From Aquimarina sp. U1-2 (GTDB lineage: Bacteria > Bacteroidota > Bacteroidia > Flavobacteriales > Flavobacteriaceae), in NCBI RefSeq assembly GCF_017897595.1, contig NZ_JAGKIK010000004.1, positions 1 through 64,000 of the forward strand: a DNA stretch of 64,000 nt. The letters run 5' to 3'. Positions 17,349 through 26,830 of this stretch are shown here, one piece after another; positions within the stretch are counted from its first letter, which is position 1, and each line of letters starts with the position of its first letter. The position numbers were made by a program, and so were the translations under genes. The notes beneath the pieces were generated by a model. The model made no database searches. It worked only from the letters and a program-made list of their open reading frames with translations, and was not told the origin of the DNA.

Positions 17349-18236
17349 TTATTTATCCAAAAGATCGTGCACACCATTTTGAAGGGCAAAAAGTGTGTTG
17401 ATTTCTTTATGGGATAGTGCTTTGTTGAAAATAGATAATTCATCCATGAGACCGATGTACCCTAATCCGATATAGATATTTGAGAGTTCTACATCCCATG
17501 TAAAAGGAGTGGTAATATTTGATCTTTCGCCTTTCAATTTTCCATCAATAAATAGTGAAGCTTTTCCTTGTTGGGTATTCAGGTTCGAAAAATTGATAAG
17601 CACGTGTGTCCAGGCATCCTTTCTGAACGGTGGATTTTCAACTACCGGTAATTTTTCTATAAAGATTGGATTTTCATTATCCGGTCCTTCGGGATTAGGA
17701 TTCCAGATATCTCGATCACCTATTACTCCCAACCGAAAATCCCTAGGGTTCTCTTTGGTAAAATCAACCCAGATTGAGGCGTCATTATAACTAACATCTG
17801 TAATTTGGATAGGATCACAATAACCGGGTTTTAGGTCGGTATTGGGATCTAATTGTAACCAGAATGATATCGCACCACTCCAATCCGTTTTATTATAACT
17901 AATATTATTCTTACTGGGGTAATAAATGCTTCCTTTACTTCGTTCTGTAAAACGAAGCGCGTCACCAAAAATCCCATCGTTCTTGGCAATTCGAACACCG
18001 GGTTTATGTAACCCCAATTGAGCCGAATCTCTAGCCTTTCTATTTCGAACACTATAGAGCTGTTTATCGCCTAGTGCAAAATCTGCATTGATACCCTCAT
18101 CAAAAGAAGCATAGAAGGTAAGTGATGTTTTAAGATTTTCGGTATCGACATCTTTATTTTCATGACATGACGTTACTACTGAGACAAATAATACACTAGA
18201 AAATAAAATACTACTTGCGATTCTATTGGATATCAT
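17349..18236 (-). CDS. LamG/concanavalin-A-like domain lipoprotein
   Basis: 295 aa, starting at 18236 (MISNRIASS); the upstream 25 codons are atypical. The lipoprotein signal ends VVTSC. The mature part (~35-285) reads as a laminin-G/concanavalin A-like lectin fold: LTFYASFDEGINADFA near the start, WSGAISFWLQLDP, AWTHVLINFS..GKASLFIDGKLKG, and a closing GLGYIGLMDELSIFNKALS. Such domains bind carbohydrate or protein at the cell surface in Bacteroidetes. It stands alone, with no SusC/SusD or glycoside hydrolase beside it, so the ligand cannot be inferred. Confidence 0.8.
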   Translation of the reverse strand: MISNRIASSILFSSVLFVSVVTSCHENKDVDTENLKTSLTFYASFDEGINADFALGDKQLYSVRNRKARDSAQLGLHKPGVRIAKNDGIFGDALRFTERSKGSIYYPSKNNISYNKTDWSGAISFWLQLDPNTDLKPGYCDPIQITDVSYNDASIWVDFTKENPRDFRLGVIGDRDIWNPNPEGPDNENPIFIEKLPVVENPPFRKDAWTHVLINFSNLNTQQGKASLFIDGKLKGERSNITTPFTWDVELSNIYIGLGYIGLMDELSIFNKALSHKEINTLFALQNGVHDLLDK

Positions 18237-18406
18237 AGTTTGGTGGGATTTGTGTGTTTTTGAAATTAGTTGATACAACTGTATAAAAAATGTTTTAATC
18301 AAAAATACCATTCAGGGTAGTTCTTTCAAAATATATTCGTAGTATCTTTATGATTTAAAATCAATTAGTACCTTTACTATAAAACCAATTTAAATATCCC
18401 CCAGCT

Positions 18407-18985
18407 ATGAAAACTATTAGTTCAATTATAGAAGACCCTATTACTACTGAAGAATTAGAAAATACGTTTAACACCATAAAAAAAGAACTCGGTGCCCCTT
18501 TTGTACCCAATTTTTTTCAGGTATGGGGACATGCACCTTTAGCTTTACATGGTATTGTTCCCGCCATGAAGTACATTTTGGGCAGTGGTGTTTTAAATCG
18601 TAAAGTAAAAGAGATGATTATGATTGCCATATCATCTTCAAAAAATTGCAACTATTGCGAAACTGCACATCAGGTATTTTGTTTTGCCATGGGTGCCTTA
18701 CCAGAGCAAATAGAATGTTTGGTTAATGAACATACCCTTTCTGCTTCAGATGATCCAAAGGACAAAGCGGCTATTGATTTTGCCGTACGTTTATCTCGAG
18801 ATCCCAACTCTTCTAGTGAAGCAGATTTTGAGAAGTTACAAAAATTGGGATATTCAAAACCAGAAATTCTTGAAATAATAGCCATGTCGGGTATGGCCGT
18901 TTTTTATAGCCATCTGGCTGCGGCTACAAAAATTAATATCGATGAAGGTTTTGCTGAGGCCTTATCGAAGACAGAAGTTAAATAA
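18407..18985 (+). CDS. carboxymuconolactone decarboxylase/AhpD-like peroxidase family protein
   Basis: 192 aa, all-helical AhpD/CMD fold. The signature C81-x2-C84-x3-H88 (NCNYCETAH) with upstream conserved helices is present, so a redox-active cysteine pair is intact, as in alkylhydroperoxidase D. The second half shows AIDFAVRLSRDP and a terminal ATKIN segment typical of the peroxidase-related group. Members act as small-molecule peroxidases or reductase partners. No AhpC or other partner is adjacent. Confidence 0.82.
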   Translation: MKTISSIIEDPITTEELENTFNTIKKELGAPFVPNFFQVWGHAPLALHGIVPAMKYILGSGVLNRKVKEMIMIAISSSKNCNYCETAHQVFCFAMGALPEQIECLVNEHTLSASDDPKDKAAIDFAVRLSRDPNSSSEADFEKLQKLGYSKPEILEIIAMSGMAVFYSHLAAATKINIDEGFAEALSKTEVK

Positions 18986-19294
18986 CTATAACTAATTGGC
19001 TTCGTTGTAAAATAGATAAACTGCACGTACATTAAAGGTACAAAAAGTACAAAGTGATCATCTAAAAAATTATTATTTCAATTAAAGTGAAGAAATCTGG
19101 TATATATTGCCCATTTATAGATAAAATAATTTCAAATTAATCTTTCTATTAACACTGCAAGAGCGTCTACTACCTGAAAGTTTACTTTGAAATTATTTTT
19201 TTAAAGAACATCCCAAAAAACTTACTCGTGGTAATTTACTTTAATAACTTTTTAGACAATCATTTTTTTGTTATTTAGATGGGAATCAGAACGG
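18986..19294. other. intergenic, no gene seen
   Basis: About 310 bp between convergent genes. It contains the direct pair GGTACAAAAAGTACAA near 19037. No terminator with a convincing stem and no small ORF was found. Confidence 0.5.
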
Positions 19295-20026
19295 TTAAAA
19301 ATTTAATCTTCCTGTTCCAGTATTACCCGAGTAGTAATTATCCCACCCATCAGAGGTGTCATTATCCAACCAAATATTAGGATTGCTCCAAAACCCAGAT
19401 GAGCCTGTTGCTGTTACTGTTTGATCTTCTTTCCAAATTTGGCATACGTAATCTTTCACAAACCAACCATCGGTTCCCTTGAGATATAAATACCCGTAAT
19501 CTACTTCTACCCATTCTATAGCCTGACCTGGAAAAGTGGCTCTAAATAAGTATCCATCCCAACCTCCATCTAGGCTATCTCCGGCATCATCCATCCAATT
19601 AAATGCCGGAGTATATGTGCCAACGCTTGTAGTGAATCTAACAAAAGTACCTACAGGACCACTGGTTTCATTATGAGTTTGTGTTCCTGTTCTTACCCAT
19701 ACACGATAAAACCATTCTGTGCTAAACCCTTTATTTGACTGTTTTGGTTGCTTAGCGATATATGCTGTAGCAGCTTTATTGAATTCTTGTACTGCAACAT
19801 CGTGAGGTACATCCTTGGTAAAATGAATTTTTAACACAGGTTGAAGGGTCTCTTTAACTTTAAGAATTTCTCCATCATTCCCCGTTTGGCTTTTAAAACT
19901 TTCATTTTCAGTCTGTTCAGAAACTTGGACGATGTCATTTTCAGTTTCAGATTTTTCACAGGATACCATAAATAGTACTCCAAATCCTAAAAATGTGATG
20001 GCTCGAAGATTTAATAAATTTTTCAT
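19295..20026 (-). CDS. lipoprotein with possible PLAT/LH2-like domain
   Basis: 243 aa. Lipoprotein signal with lipobox MVSC (C23). A low-complexity stretch (24-60) precedes a helical ~40-residue segment and then a beta-rich domain from about 105. That domain reads FYRVWVRTGTQTHNETSGPVGTFVRF...NWMDDAGDSLDGGWDGYLFRATF and DYGYLYLKGTDGWFVKDYVCQIW, followed by an aromatic Gly/Asn-rich tail. The repeated W/G/D pattern suggests a PLAT/LH2-like or other calcium-type beta-sandwich, but I cannot confirm the family. Probably surface-exposed on the outer membrane. No operon partner. Confidence 0.65.
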   Translation of the reverse strand: MKNLLNLRAITFLGFGVLFMVSCEKSETENDIVQVSEQTENESFKSQTGNDGEILKVKETLQPVLKIHFTKDVPHDVAVQEFNKAATAYIAKQPKQSNKGFSTEWFYRVWVRTGTQTHNETSGPVGTFVRFTTSVGTYTPAFNWMDDAGDSLDGGWDGYLFRATFPGQAIEWVEVDYGYLYLKGTDGWFVKDYVCQIWKEDQTVTATGSSGFWSNPNIWLDNDTSDGWDNYYSGNTGTGRLNF

Positions 20027-20491
20027 TTGTTCTAGTTTTAATATTTATATTTTAATAAGTAGTTGCTTCCCCCTTTTCGATTGCCGGCGTGTAAAAGTGT
20101 ATAGTCAACTGTTAAAACAAATGTATTGGCTTCATAAAGGAGTTGGTACCGTTGATCACCCCTTATTTCAACATTTTCACCCCTAACATTTTAGGGTTTA
20201 GACACTTATAAATATTGGGGGATTTCCGAAAAAAGGGGTAACCTATTTTTTAGCTGTTCTTATAACTCCTTAAATGGTTTTTAGTTTCAGATCATAAGAC
20301 CCTATACCACATATTAGTATTGGTAAACTTTTATAGGCTTTTTATCGTATGTAGCCGCTTAATCGTTATGGGTATCAACTTCCGTTTCACATTTTTAAAT
20401 GTTTTCAAAATTTCTTACTGTTCGTTTCAGCTATAAATATTTCATTTTTTCAAAAAAATACAAGTTCTTTATACCGGGAAAATTTTAAGGT
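20027..20491. other. intergenic, divergent promoter region, no gene seen
   Basis: About 465 bp between a minus-strand lipoprotein gene and a plus-strand gene with a TTG start. I found no RNA gene, repeat copy or small ORF worth calling, and no clear TAnnTTTG promoter. Confidence 0.45.
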
Positions 20492-21058
20492 TTGGAAAGT
20501 CAAGAAAAGGAACAAAAAAAAGTATTTACTCGATATAATTTTTTTAATAAAACATATTGCATTTTTAAAGGTGCGGCACTTCGAGAAATTTCAAAGAGAA
20601 AGCCAAACTATAGAAGTGAGTCTGGCAGTACCTATTATTATACAAAGTATGGCGTGTATCGTTTATCAAATCATTGGGGCAGGGCTGCAAAATGTCAATG
20701 GAGACTTGTTTCAGAGTATCCGGCAGAAATAGATGACTTACGATTGGGGTATGCAGATTGGGGTGATTTTAGAGAAAACCTGGATCCTGATGTCGACGCT
20801 TACTATATTTCAGTAGATTTTAGCACAAACAAGGTGAGTTACATGCATAAAGATAATCCTGATTATGATGGAATCGCAATAGTACGCTCATCAGACGCGA
20901 CTAGAAAATTAATCAAACAGATTAAAAACTTACTAGAAACGCACAAATGGGCCAAATATTACGAATATGATAATCTCGATGAATTTAGAAAAGAAGTAGT
21001 AACTCGATTAATAAATAGTACTATTTCTCTTAACGAATTACGAAGAGAATTGGTATAA
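20492..21058 (+). CDS. conserved flavobacterial protein of unknown function
   Basis: 188 aa read from a TTG codon; no in-frame ATG lies upstream of conserved-looking sequence. It is cytoplasmic, with no signal peptide. Seen: a central segment STYYYTKYGVYRLSNHWG followed by KCQWRLV and the DWGDF motif, then a basic helical C-terminus. The YRLSNHWG..A-x-CxWRL pattern recurs in uncharacterised Bacteroidetes proteins and looks like a small beta-rich domain. It ends 16 bp from the convergent pirin gene. Function unknown. Confidence 0.65.
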   Translation: MESQEKEQKKVFTRYNFFNKTYCIFKGAALREISKRKPNYRSESGSTYYYTKYGVYRLSNHWGRAAKCQWRLVSEYPAEIDDLRLGYADWGDFRENLDPDVDAYYISVDFSTNKVSYMHKDNPDYDGIAIVRSSDATRKLIKQIKNLLETHKWAKYYEYDNLDEFRKEVVTRLINSTISLNELRRELV

Positions 21059-21074
21059 AACAACGACAATACGG

Positions 21075-21950
21075 TTATGTTCCTGGTAAAGGAACGTAGG
21101 TATGATCATTACTTACTTTTGGAAATGCTTTATTTTCCCAAAGTTTCTTGGCATTTTCAATTTTATCCTTACTGGAGGATACAAAATTCCAATAGATGTG
21201 CCGTTCTTCAGGAAAAGGTTGTCCACCAAATAGTAAAACATGCGTCCCAGGTTTTAGGATTAGAGTGCAACTGTCTTCGACTTTGGAAACTAGCATATTA
21301 CCTTCATTGATGGTTTCGTTGCAGGCTTCTATAGCTCCCGTCACGATACAAATACCAATTTCTCCTTCTAATTCTCCCTGAACGTTGAGGGTATATGAAT
21401 CTTCAGCTTTTATGCCTATCATAAATAATTCAGAATGTACAGGTAGAGGAGACGTTTTCCCAAAACCACTTCCTGCTATAAGTTTAAATTTAGCAGTACC
21501 ATCGTTCCAATTCGGAATACTAGAGGCATCAATATGGTGAAATTCGGGATCTATATCTTCCAAATGTTTAGGAAGGGCAACCCATATCTGGTAACCATGA
21601 GCTGTAAATTCTTTGGTACCTCTCAAATCTAAAGGAGTACGTTCTGTATGTGTGACCCCTTTGCCAGCCACCATCCAATTTACCGATCCTGGGGATATAC
21701 GCTGTTCTGTACCTATACTATCTCTATGCATAAGTTCCCCTTCGAGCATAAATGTTAACGTTGACAAACCTATATGAGGATGTTGATCTACATCCATATA
21801 ATTTCCTTCTTTTATGGTGGTGGGGCCCATATGATCAATAAAAATAAACGGACCTACCATTCTTTTTTTCCTAAAAGGAATAAGTCGGCCTACTAGAAAG
21901 TCACCTATATCCCGGCTCCTTTCTTCAATTATTAATCCTGTGTTTGACAT
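21075..21950 (-). CDS. pirin family protein
   Basis: 291 aa, bicupin. The N-terminal cupin contains all four metal ligands of pirin: H57 and H59 in DQHPHIGLST, and H101 and E103 in GVTHTER. The FIFIDHMGP and GSVNWMVAGKG segments are also typical. Bacterial pirins include quercetin 2,3-dioxygenases and redox regulators; which role applies here is not visible. The gene is alone, convergent with the preceding gene and divergent from the antiporter. Confidence 0.9.
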   Translation of the reverse strand: MSNTGLIIEERSRDIGDFLVGRLIPFRKKRMVGPFIFIDHMGPTTIKEGNYMDVDQHPHIGLSTLTFMLEGELMHRDSIGTEQRISPGSVNWMVAGKGVTHTERTPLDLRGTKEFTAHGYQIWVALPKHLEDIDPEFHHIDASSIPNWNDGTAKFKLIAGSGFGKTSPLPVHSELFMIGIKAEDSYTLNVQGELEGEIGICIVTGAIEACNETINEGNMLVSKVEDSCTLILKPGTHVLLFGGQPFPEERHIYWNFVSSSKDKIENAKKLWENKAFPKVSNDHTYVPLPGT

Positions 21951-22386
21951 ACTATCATATTTATATTAGAACTCGTCTGAAGTTTTTGTCTAGAATCAAA
22001 AAATAAGCTTTTGCCACCTAATGAGACCATTTTGCGTACCATAACCTTAGCTATATTATGAAAAAGGATGAAATTAGAGTGCAAAATGTGTCATTGTAAT
22101 CTAGAATGAAAACTTCAAATAAAGCTTTATAAAGATATGCGATTTAAATGATCTACTAGTTAAATTTATGTGAATACAACCTGTTAAGCAGTTTGTGTGA
22201 TTCTTATACATCTAAATAGAAGCCTGGTGACCTCATCTGTACTTGATAGATTTATCTCAGGATAGTTTACTTTTAAAATAATTTACTATCTTTTCGATCG
22301 TTTTATAAAAACAGTGAATTTATCTTGACTTTTTAAGTAAACTACATAAGTTCGATAACTATAACACCAACCTTTGACCTACTTAT
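21951..22386. other. intergenic, divergent promoter region, no gene seen
   Basis: About 435 bp upstream of both the pirin gene (minus) and the antiporter gene (plus). No RNA gene, repeat or small ORF was recognised. It must hold both promoters, but no clear TAnnTTTG box was found. Confidence 0.45.
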
Positions 22387-23709
22387 ATGGAAATTTTTTC
22401 TTCTTATAACCTGATAATCGAAATCTCATTAGTCATTATCCTATCTTTTATTTTTAATGGTATTGCAAAAAGAACCAACATTCCGGCAGTTTTGATGTTG
22501 ATTATACTGGGTATAATATTACAGTATGTGATTAAAGCCTTTGACGCAGATTCTATAGATTTTTTTCCGATGCTCGAAGTTTTAGGGATTGTTGGGTTAA
22601 TTATGATTGTACTTGAGGCTGCGTTAGAATTAAAATTGAAAAGCGATAAGCTTATGCCTATTCTAAAATCGATGGCTATAGCACTCATAGGTCTAGTGGC
22701 TTCAACGTTTATCGCAGCTGTAATATTAAAAGCTTTGATCGATGGTATGACAATGCAATCGGCTTGGTTATATGCGACACCTCTATCTATTTTAAGTAGT
22801 GCTATTATCATTCCAAGTGTAAGTGGATTAAGCGAAGCGAAGAAAGAGTTTCATGTTTATGAAAGTACTTTTTCAGACATCTTGGGTATTATGTTGTTTT
22901 ATTTTCTTACCGGAAGATTAAACCCTGCGGAAGATTCTGGTGTAGGAGGTTTTTTTCTAAATTTAATTCTTACGATCGTTATCTCTTTGGTAGCAAGTTA
23001 TGCGATCATTTTAATTTTTCAGAAAATCAAAAGTCAGGTCAAACTATTTCTGCTTATTGCAGTATTGTTATTGCTCTATGGGCTAGGTAAAAAAATGCAT
23101 CTGTCGTCTTTAATCATCATTTTAATTTTTGGATTAGTAATTGCTAATATGAAATTATTTTTTCAAGGTAGTCTTAAACAATATCTGGATTTTGAAAAGG
23201 CCAAATTGATATATCACGAACTGCATGTGATTACGGCAGAAACTGCATTCGTTGTGCGTACATTATTCTTCGTTATTTTTGGAGTTACCATTGTACTATC
23301 CTCTCTTTTAAGTCTAAAAGTCACCTTAATTAGTATATTAATTCTGATCTCGATTTATGCCATACGTTACGGTTTACTTCGCCTTTTTATGGGGAAAGAT
23401 ATTTTTCCGCAGTTGTTTATAGCCCCCAGAGGATTGATTACTGTACTTTTATTCTACGCAATCCCTGCTGAAGCTACTATAGACGGATTTGAACCTGGGA
23501 TTCTATTATTTGTAATCATTGGTACGAGCTTAGTTATGACCGGAGGAATGATAAGAGACAAAAAAGTAAACTTAGAACAGGGGTTAGGTACAGCACCGAT
23601 AGCTGCAACTGAGACCGTAGAAGAGACTGAATATTTCATAAATAATGCCACAGATTTAAGTGACCTTGATGTCGATACCAATTCAAACGAAGATCATAAC
23701 GAACCATGA
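22387..23709 (+). CDS. CPA-type cation:proton antiporter
   Basis: 440 aa with about 11-12 hydrophobic segments from residue 8 to ~395, then a hydrophilic acidic tail of ~45 residues. Seen: the early GIAKRTNIPAVLMLIILGI segment, a middle ATPLSILSSAIIIPS segment, and charged residues inside predicted helices, all in the order expected for monovalent cation:proton antiporters (Na+/H+ exchanger fold). It probably exports Na+ or K+ for pH and salt homeostasis. The stop overlaps the start of the WYL regulator gene by 4 bp (ATGA), so the two are coupled. Confidence 0.82.
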   Translation: MEIFSSYNLIIEISLVIILSFIFNGIAKRTNIPAVLMLIILGIILQYVIKAFDADSIDFFPMLEVLGIVGLIMIVLEAALELKLKSDKLMPILKSMAIALIGLVASTFIAAVILKALIDGMTMQSAWLYATPLSILSSAIIIPSVSGLSEAKKEFHVYESTFSDILGIMLFYFLTGRLNPAEDSGVGGFFLNLILTIVISLVASYAIILIFQKIKSQVKLFLLIAVLLLLYGLGKKMHLSSLIIILIFGLVIANMKLFFQGSLKQYLDFEKAKLIYHELHVITAETAFVVRTLFFVIFGVTIVLSSLLSLKVTLISILILISIYAIRYGLLRLFMGKDIFPQLFIAPRGLITVLLFYAIPAEATIDGFEPGILLFVIIGTSLVMTGGMIRDKKVNLEQGLGTAPIAATETVEETEYFINNATDLSDLDVDTNSNEDHNEP

Positions 23710-24407
23710 AACGTTTACATCGATTAACTGCAATTTTGGTTAAGTTACAATCTAGAAGAATAGTACAAGCAGCCGAGCTTGCAGATAAATTCGAAGTAAG
23801 CTTACGCACTATTTATCGCGATATGCAGGCATTAACAGATGCAGGTGTACCTATTGGAGCAGAAGCGGGTACAGGTTATTTTTTGGTTGAAGGATATACA
23901 TTACCTCCTATCATGTTTACTGAAAAAGAAGCCAACGCATTATTAACGGCATCCAAAATTATTAAAACAAATAATGATCAGTCGCTAATTAACGAATATC
24001 TTGAAGCTGTTGAAAAGGTAATAGCCGTACTTAAAACCACACAAAAAAAGAAATTAGAGATTTTAAATCAACGTATATTTACATATGATCAACGAGTTAA
24101 ACATCCTAGTAATTCGTTAGCCGTTATTCAGCAAGCTATTACCAACCTAAGAGTTCTAGAAATTCAATACACTAAAGCAAGCGAAGAATTAAGTAAACGC
24201 TTAGTAGAACCCCTAGGCGTATACTTCACTAATAATACTTGGATTATGATCGCATATTGCAGGTTACGCAACGATTATCGCGAATTTCGAACAGATCGTA
24301 TTGATAAACTGTTAGAAACTCAACAATTTTTTCACTCCCAAAAATTTACACTCGAAGATTATTATAATAGAAGAGCACATCTTTACCGAACAAATTTTTC
24401 TTCGTAA
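23706..24407 (+). CDS. HTH-WYL domain transcriptional regulator (YafY-like)
   Basis: 233 aa. An N-terminal winged HTH (1-60, AAELADKFEVSLRTIYRDM) precedes a WYL domain (about 120-210: LEIQYTKASEELSKRLVEPLGVYFTNNTWIMIAYCRLRNDYREFRTDRI). WYL domains bind nucleic acid or nucleotide ligands and regulate genes for stress and genome maintenance. The start lies inside the end of the antiporter gene (4-bp overlap), so the regulator may control that transporter; this is inference. It resembles the single-domain YafY/DeoR-like regulators and lacks CRISPR neighbours. Confidence 0.88.
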   Translation: MKRLHRLTAILVKLQSRRIVQAAELADKFEVSLRTIYRDMQALTDAGVPIGAEAGTGYFLVEGYTLPPIMFTEKEANALLTASKIIKTNNDQSLINEYLEAVEKVIAVLKTTQKKKLEILNQRIFTYDQRVKHPSNSLAVIQQAITNLRVLEIQYTKASEELSKRLVEPLGVYFTNNTWIMIAYCRLRNDYREFRTDRIDKLLETQQFFHSQKFTLEDYYNRRAHLYRTNFSS

Positions 24408-24490
24408 ATTACTACTGACATAGGGTTGTCATACATGCATTCTATTTTTGATTAAAATTAGTAAACAAGATCACATTAATTCTAATCAAT

Positions 24491-24859
24491 ATGGTTAATT
24501 TATTATTCGATTGTTCAGTAAAACCTGAAAGTCATCTATCTATTGCCAAAACAAAAAAAAGCGTAGTCGAGATCGTTGTATTTACACCTCATCCAAAATA
24601 TACAGAACAAGAAATACAAAATGCTCTGGAATCGCTCAACGAAATTATAAAATTGTATCACGGTTTTATAGAGAGAACTACAGCAAGAACGGCGCAGGGA
24701 GATTATGTCGATATGCTGTATTGGACAGATATGAAATCTGCTAAAATAGCAGCAAAGCTTTTAGTGACCGACAAAAAAGCTTCAAAATTCTTTGATATGA
24801 TTATGCCAGAATCGTTGCAAATGAATCATTATTCTATTTTTAATCAATTTGATGAGTAA
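24491..24859 (+). CDS. small ABM-like (dimeric alpha-beta barrel) protein
   Basis: 122 aa, no signal peptide. Residues ~24-95 show the beta-alpha-beta-beta-alpha-beta pattern of ferredoxin-like dimeric barrels (VVEIVVFTPHPKY, then a helix, then FIERTTARTAQGDYVDMLYW and a second helix). This suggests an antibiotic-biosynthesis-monooxygenase-like fold. No catalytic residues are recognisable. It starts 83 bp after the WYL regulator on the same strand. The last codons overlap a short dispersed repeat (24854-24884, also at 17324-17355). Confidence 0.6.
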   Translation: MVNLLFDCSVKPESHLSIAKTKKSVVEIVVFTPHPKYTEQEIQNALESLNEIIKLYHGFIERTTARTAQGDYVDMLYWTDMKSAKIAAKLLVTDKKASKFFDMIMPESLQMNHYSIFNQFDE

Positions 24860-25414
24860 TTTTAAAATAGAACTGGTATAATTTAGCAATGCCTTCATCT
24901 TTAGTAAAAGAATAGCTTTTCCCTCGGAGCGGGTTAAAAAGATGGAGGTATTGTTTACAAATAATATCAATTCGAGTGCTACGACATAGTTGTAAAAAGT
25001 GTTACCATTTTAGTTCGCATAATCTTTTATGACGATAAAAATATCCATCCCTTTTCCTGCGCTCTATTTTGCCTGTCGCTATCGCGCCATCGTCTTCAAA
25101 GGAAAGGAGCCAAAAGTCTCCCCTTGAGGGGAGATTTAGAGGGGTGTAAGCCATCACTGATCATAAATATCCCGAAAAGTAGTATCTGAGATTTAGATGA
25201 GTAACCCTATTTATAAATATTCTACTGCATAGCTCTTTTAAAAGTAAATTACCGGCAATTCGTGATGATACGACATTCGCTTATTATATTTTTATTAAAT
25301 CTTCATTTTAAAGCGACTATTTTTAGATATTTTGAAGTGTTATTACCCTTCTTTTTTATAGCTTAGAAGAATGTTATAAACTCGTATTAATTTCTAATAT
25401 AGTTGCTATTTTTA
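24860..25414. other. intergenic with repeat debris upstream of glycogen operon
   Basis: About 550 bp. It holds a repeat fragment at 24854-24884 (AGAACTGGTAT), the hairpin CTCCCCTTGAGGGGAG near 25110, and AT-rich promoter DNA next to glgA. No small ORF is supported. Confidence 0.5.
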
Positions 25415-26830
25415 ATGACTATTCTTCATGTAAGTTTTGAATGCTATCCAATTGCCAAAGTAGGAGGTCTTGCAGATGTGCTAGGGTCATTACCAAGGTA
25501 TCAAAATAATTTTGGCCATAGTGCACATGTTATCATGCCTTTTATTGATAATGACTTCACTAAAAAAAGTGAATTTGAAAAATTTTATGCAGGAGCTATT
25601 GTTATGGGAGATCAGCGCATAACATATACTGTATTCAAGCTTACTTCACCCGATTTGGGATTTACAGTATATATGGTGTACATCCCAAAACTTCTTGATC
25701 GCTCGAGTGTATATGGGCATCGGGATGAAGCAGAACGGTCTGTCGCATTTCAACTTTCGGTTTTGGATTTCATAAATAATGCTATGCAGCATTGTGATAT
25801 TGTTCATTGCCATGATCATCATACCGGTTTTGTTCCATTTTTAATGACACATGGGCAAGGCTACATGAACCTTCGAAATATCCCCACTGTTTTTACTATT
25901 CATAACGCGCAATATCAAGGACAGTTGGGATATGATAAATTAAATTTACTGCCAAATTTTGATCGACAAAAGATTGGATTATTAGATTGGGATCAACGTG
26001 TTAATCCGTTAGCCGCAGGAATCAAAAATGCCTGGAAGGTAACTACAGTTTCACCTAATTATATGAAGGAACTACAGAACAATGCCAACGGATTAGAGCG
26101 ATTACTACAAAACGAAAGTAAAAAATGTAAAGGCATTCTTAACGGAATAGACACGGCTACCTGGAATCCTGAAACCGATGCTATGCTGGTAAAAAATTAT
26201 AAGATAGGTACACTGGTTTCAGGAAGAAAAGCCAACAAAAAATGGCTCTGTGATCATTTTGATTTAACATTCAATGCTCCGCTTTTTGCCTTTATAGGGC
26301 GATTAGTACATGAAAAAGGCGCAGATTTACTTCCCGAAATTATTGAAGAATCCATGAGCAATACCAACATTAATTGCATTGTTTTAGGATCAGGACACCA
26401 AGATACCGAAGAAAAATTACGTTCGTTAAAAGATGTATTTAAACATCGATACCATGCGCATATTGGCTACAACGAACAATTATCTCATAGGATTTATGCA
26501 GGAGCAGACTTTTTGTTAATGCCTTCTAGAGTAGAACCCTGTGGCCTTAATCAAATGTATGCTTTACGATATGGTACTTTACCCATAGTTCGAAGAACAG
26601 GAGGATTAAAGGATACCGTGATCGATATAGGTGATGGGGGTTTTGGTATTTGTCATGATCAGGTCCTGGTATGGGATGTTTGTTATTCAATTAAAAGAGC
26701 CCTTGCCCTCTATGAAAATCAAAATGCATATAAAAAGTTACAAAGACAAATTATGAAGATCGATCATTCATGGGATCGATCAGCGCAAGAATACATTAAT
26801 CTATATAATTCTCTTATACCACCAAAATGA
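25415..26830 (+). CDS. glgA: glycogen synthase (ADP-glucose type)
   Basis: 471 aa from the ATG at 25415. GT5 family with GT-B fold. K15-V-G-G-L-A-D (16-21) binds ADP-glucose; HNAQYQGQLGY, the NGID linker and the C-terminal catalytic-glutamate segment RVEPCGLNQMYALRYGTLPIVRRTGGLKDTV are all present. It extends alpha-1,4-glucan from ADP-glucose in the cytoplasm. It is the first gene of the operon glgA-glgC-glgB-GH31 and overlaps glgC by 4 bp, giving translational coupling. Confidence 0.95.
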   Translation: MTILHVSFECYPIAKVGGLADVLGSLPRYQNNFGHSAHVIMPFIDNDFTKKSEFEKFYAGAIVMGDQRITYTVFKLTSPDLGFTVYMVYIPKLLDRSSVYGHRDEAERSVAFQLSVLDFINNAMQHCDIVHCHDHHTGFVPFLMTHGQGYMNLRNIPTVFTIHNAQYQGQLGYDKLNLLPNFDRQKIGLLDWDQRVNPLAAGIKNAWKVTTVSPNYMKELQNNANGLERLLQNESKKCKGILNGIDTATWNPETDAMLVKNYKIGTLVSGRKANKKWLCDHFDLTFNAPLFAFIGRLVHEKGADLLPEIIEESMSNTNINCIVLGSGHQDTEEKLRSLKDVFKHRYHAHIGYNEQLSHRIYAGADFLLMPSRVEPCGLNQMYALRYGTLPIVRRTGGLKDTVIDIGDGGFGICHDQVLVWDVCYSIKRALALYENQNAYKKLQRQIMKIDHSWDRSAQEYINLYNSLIPPK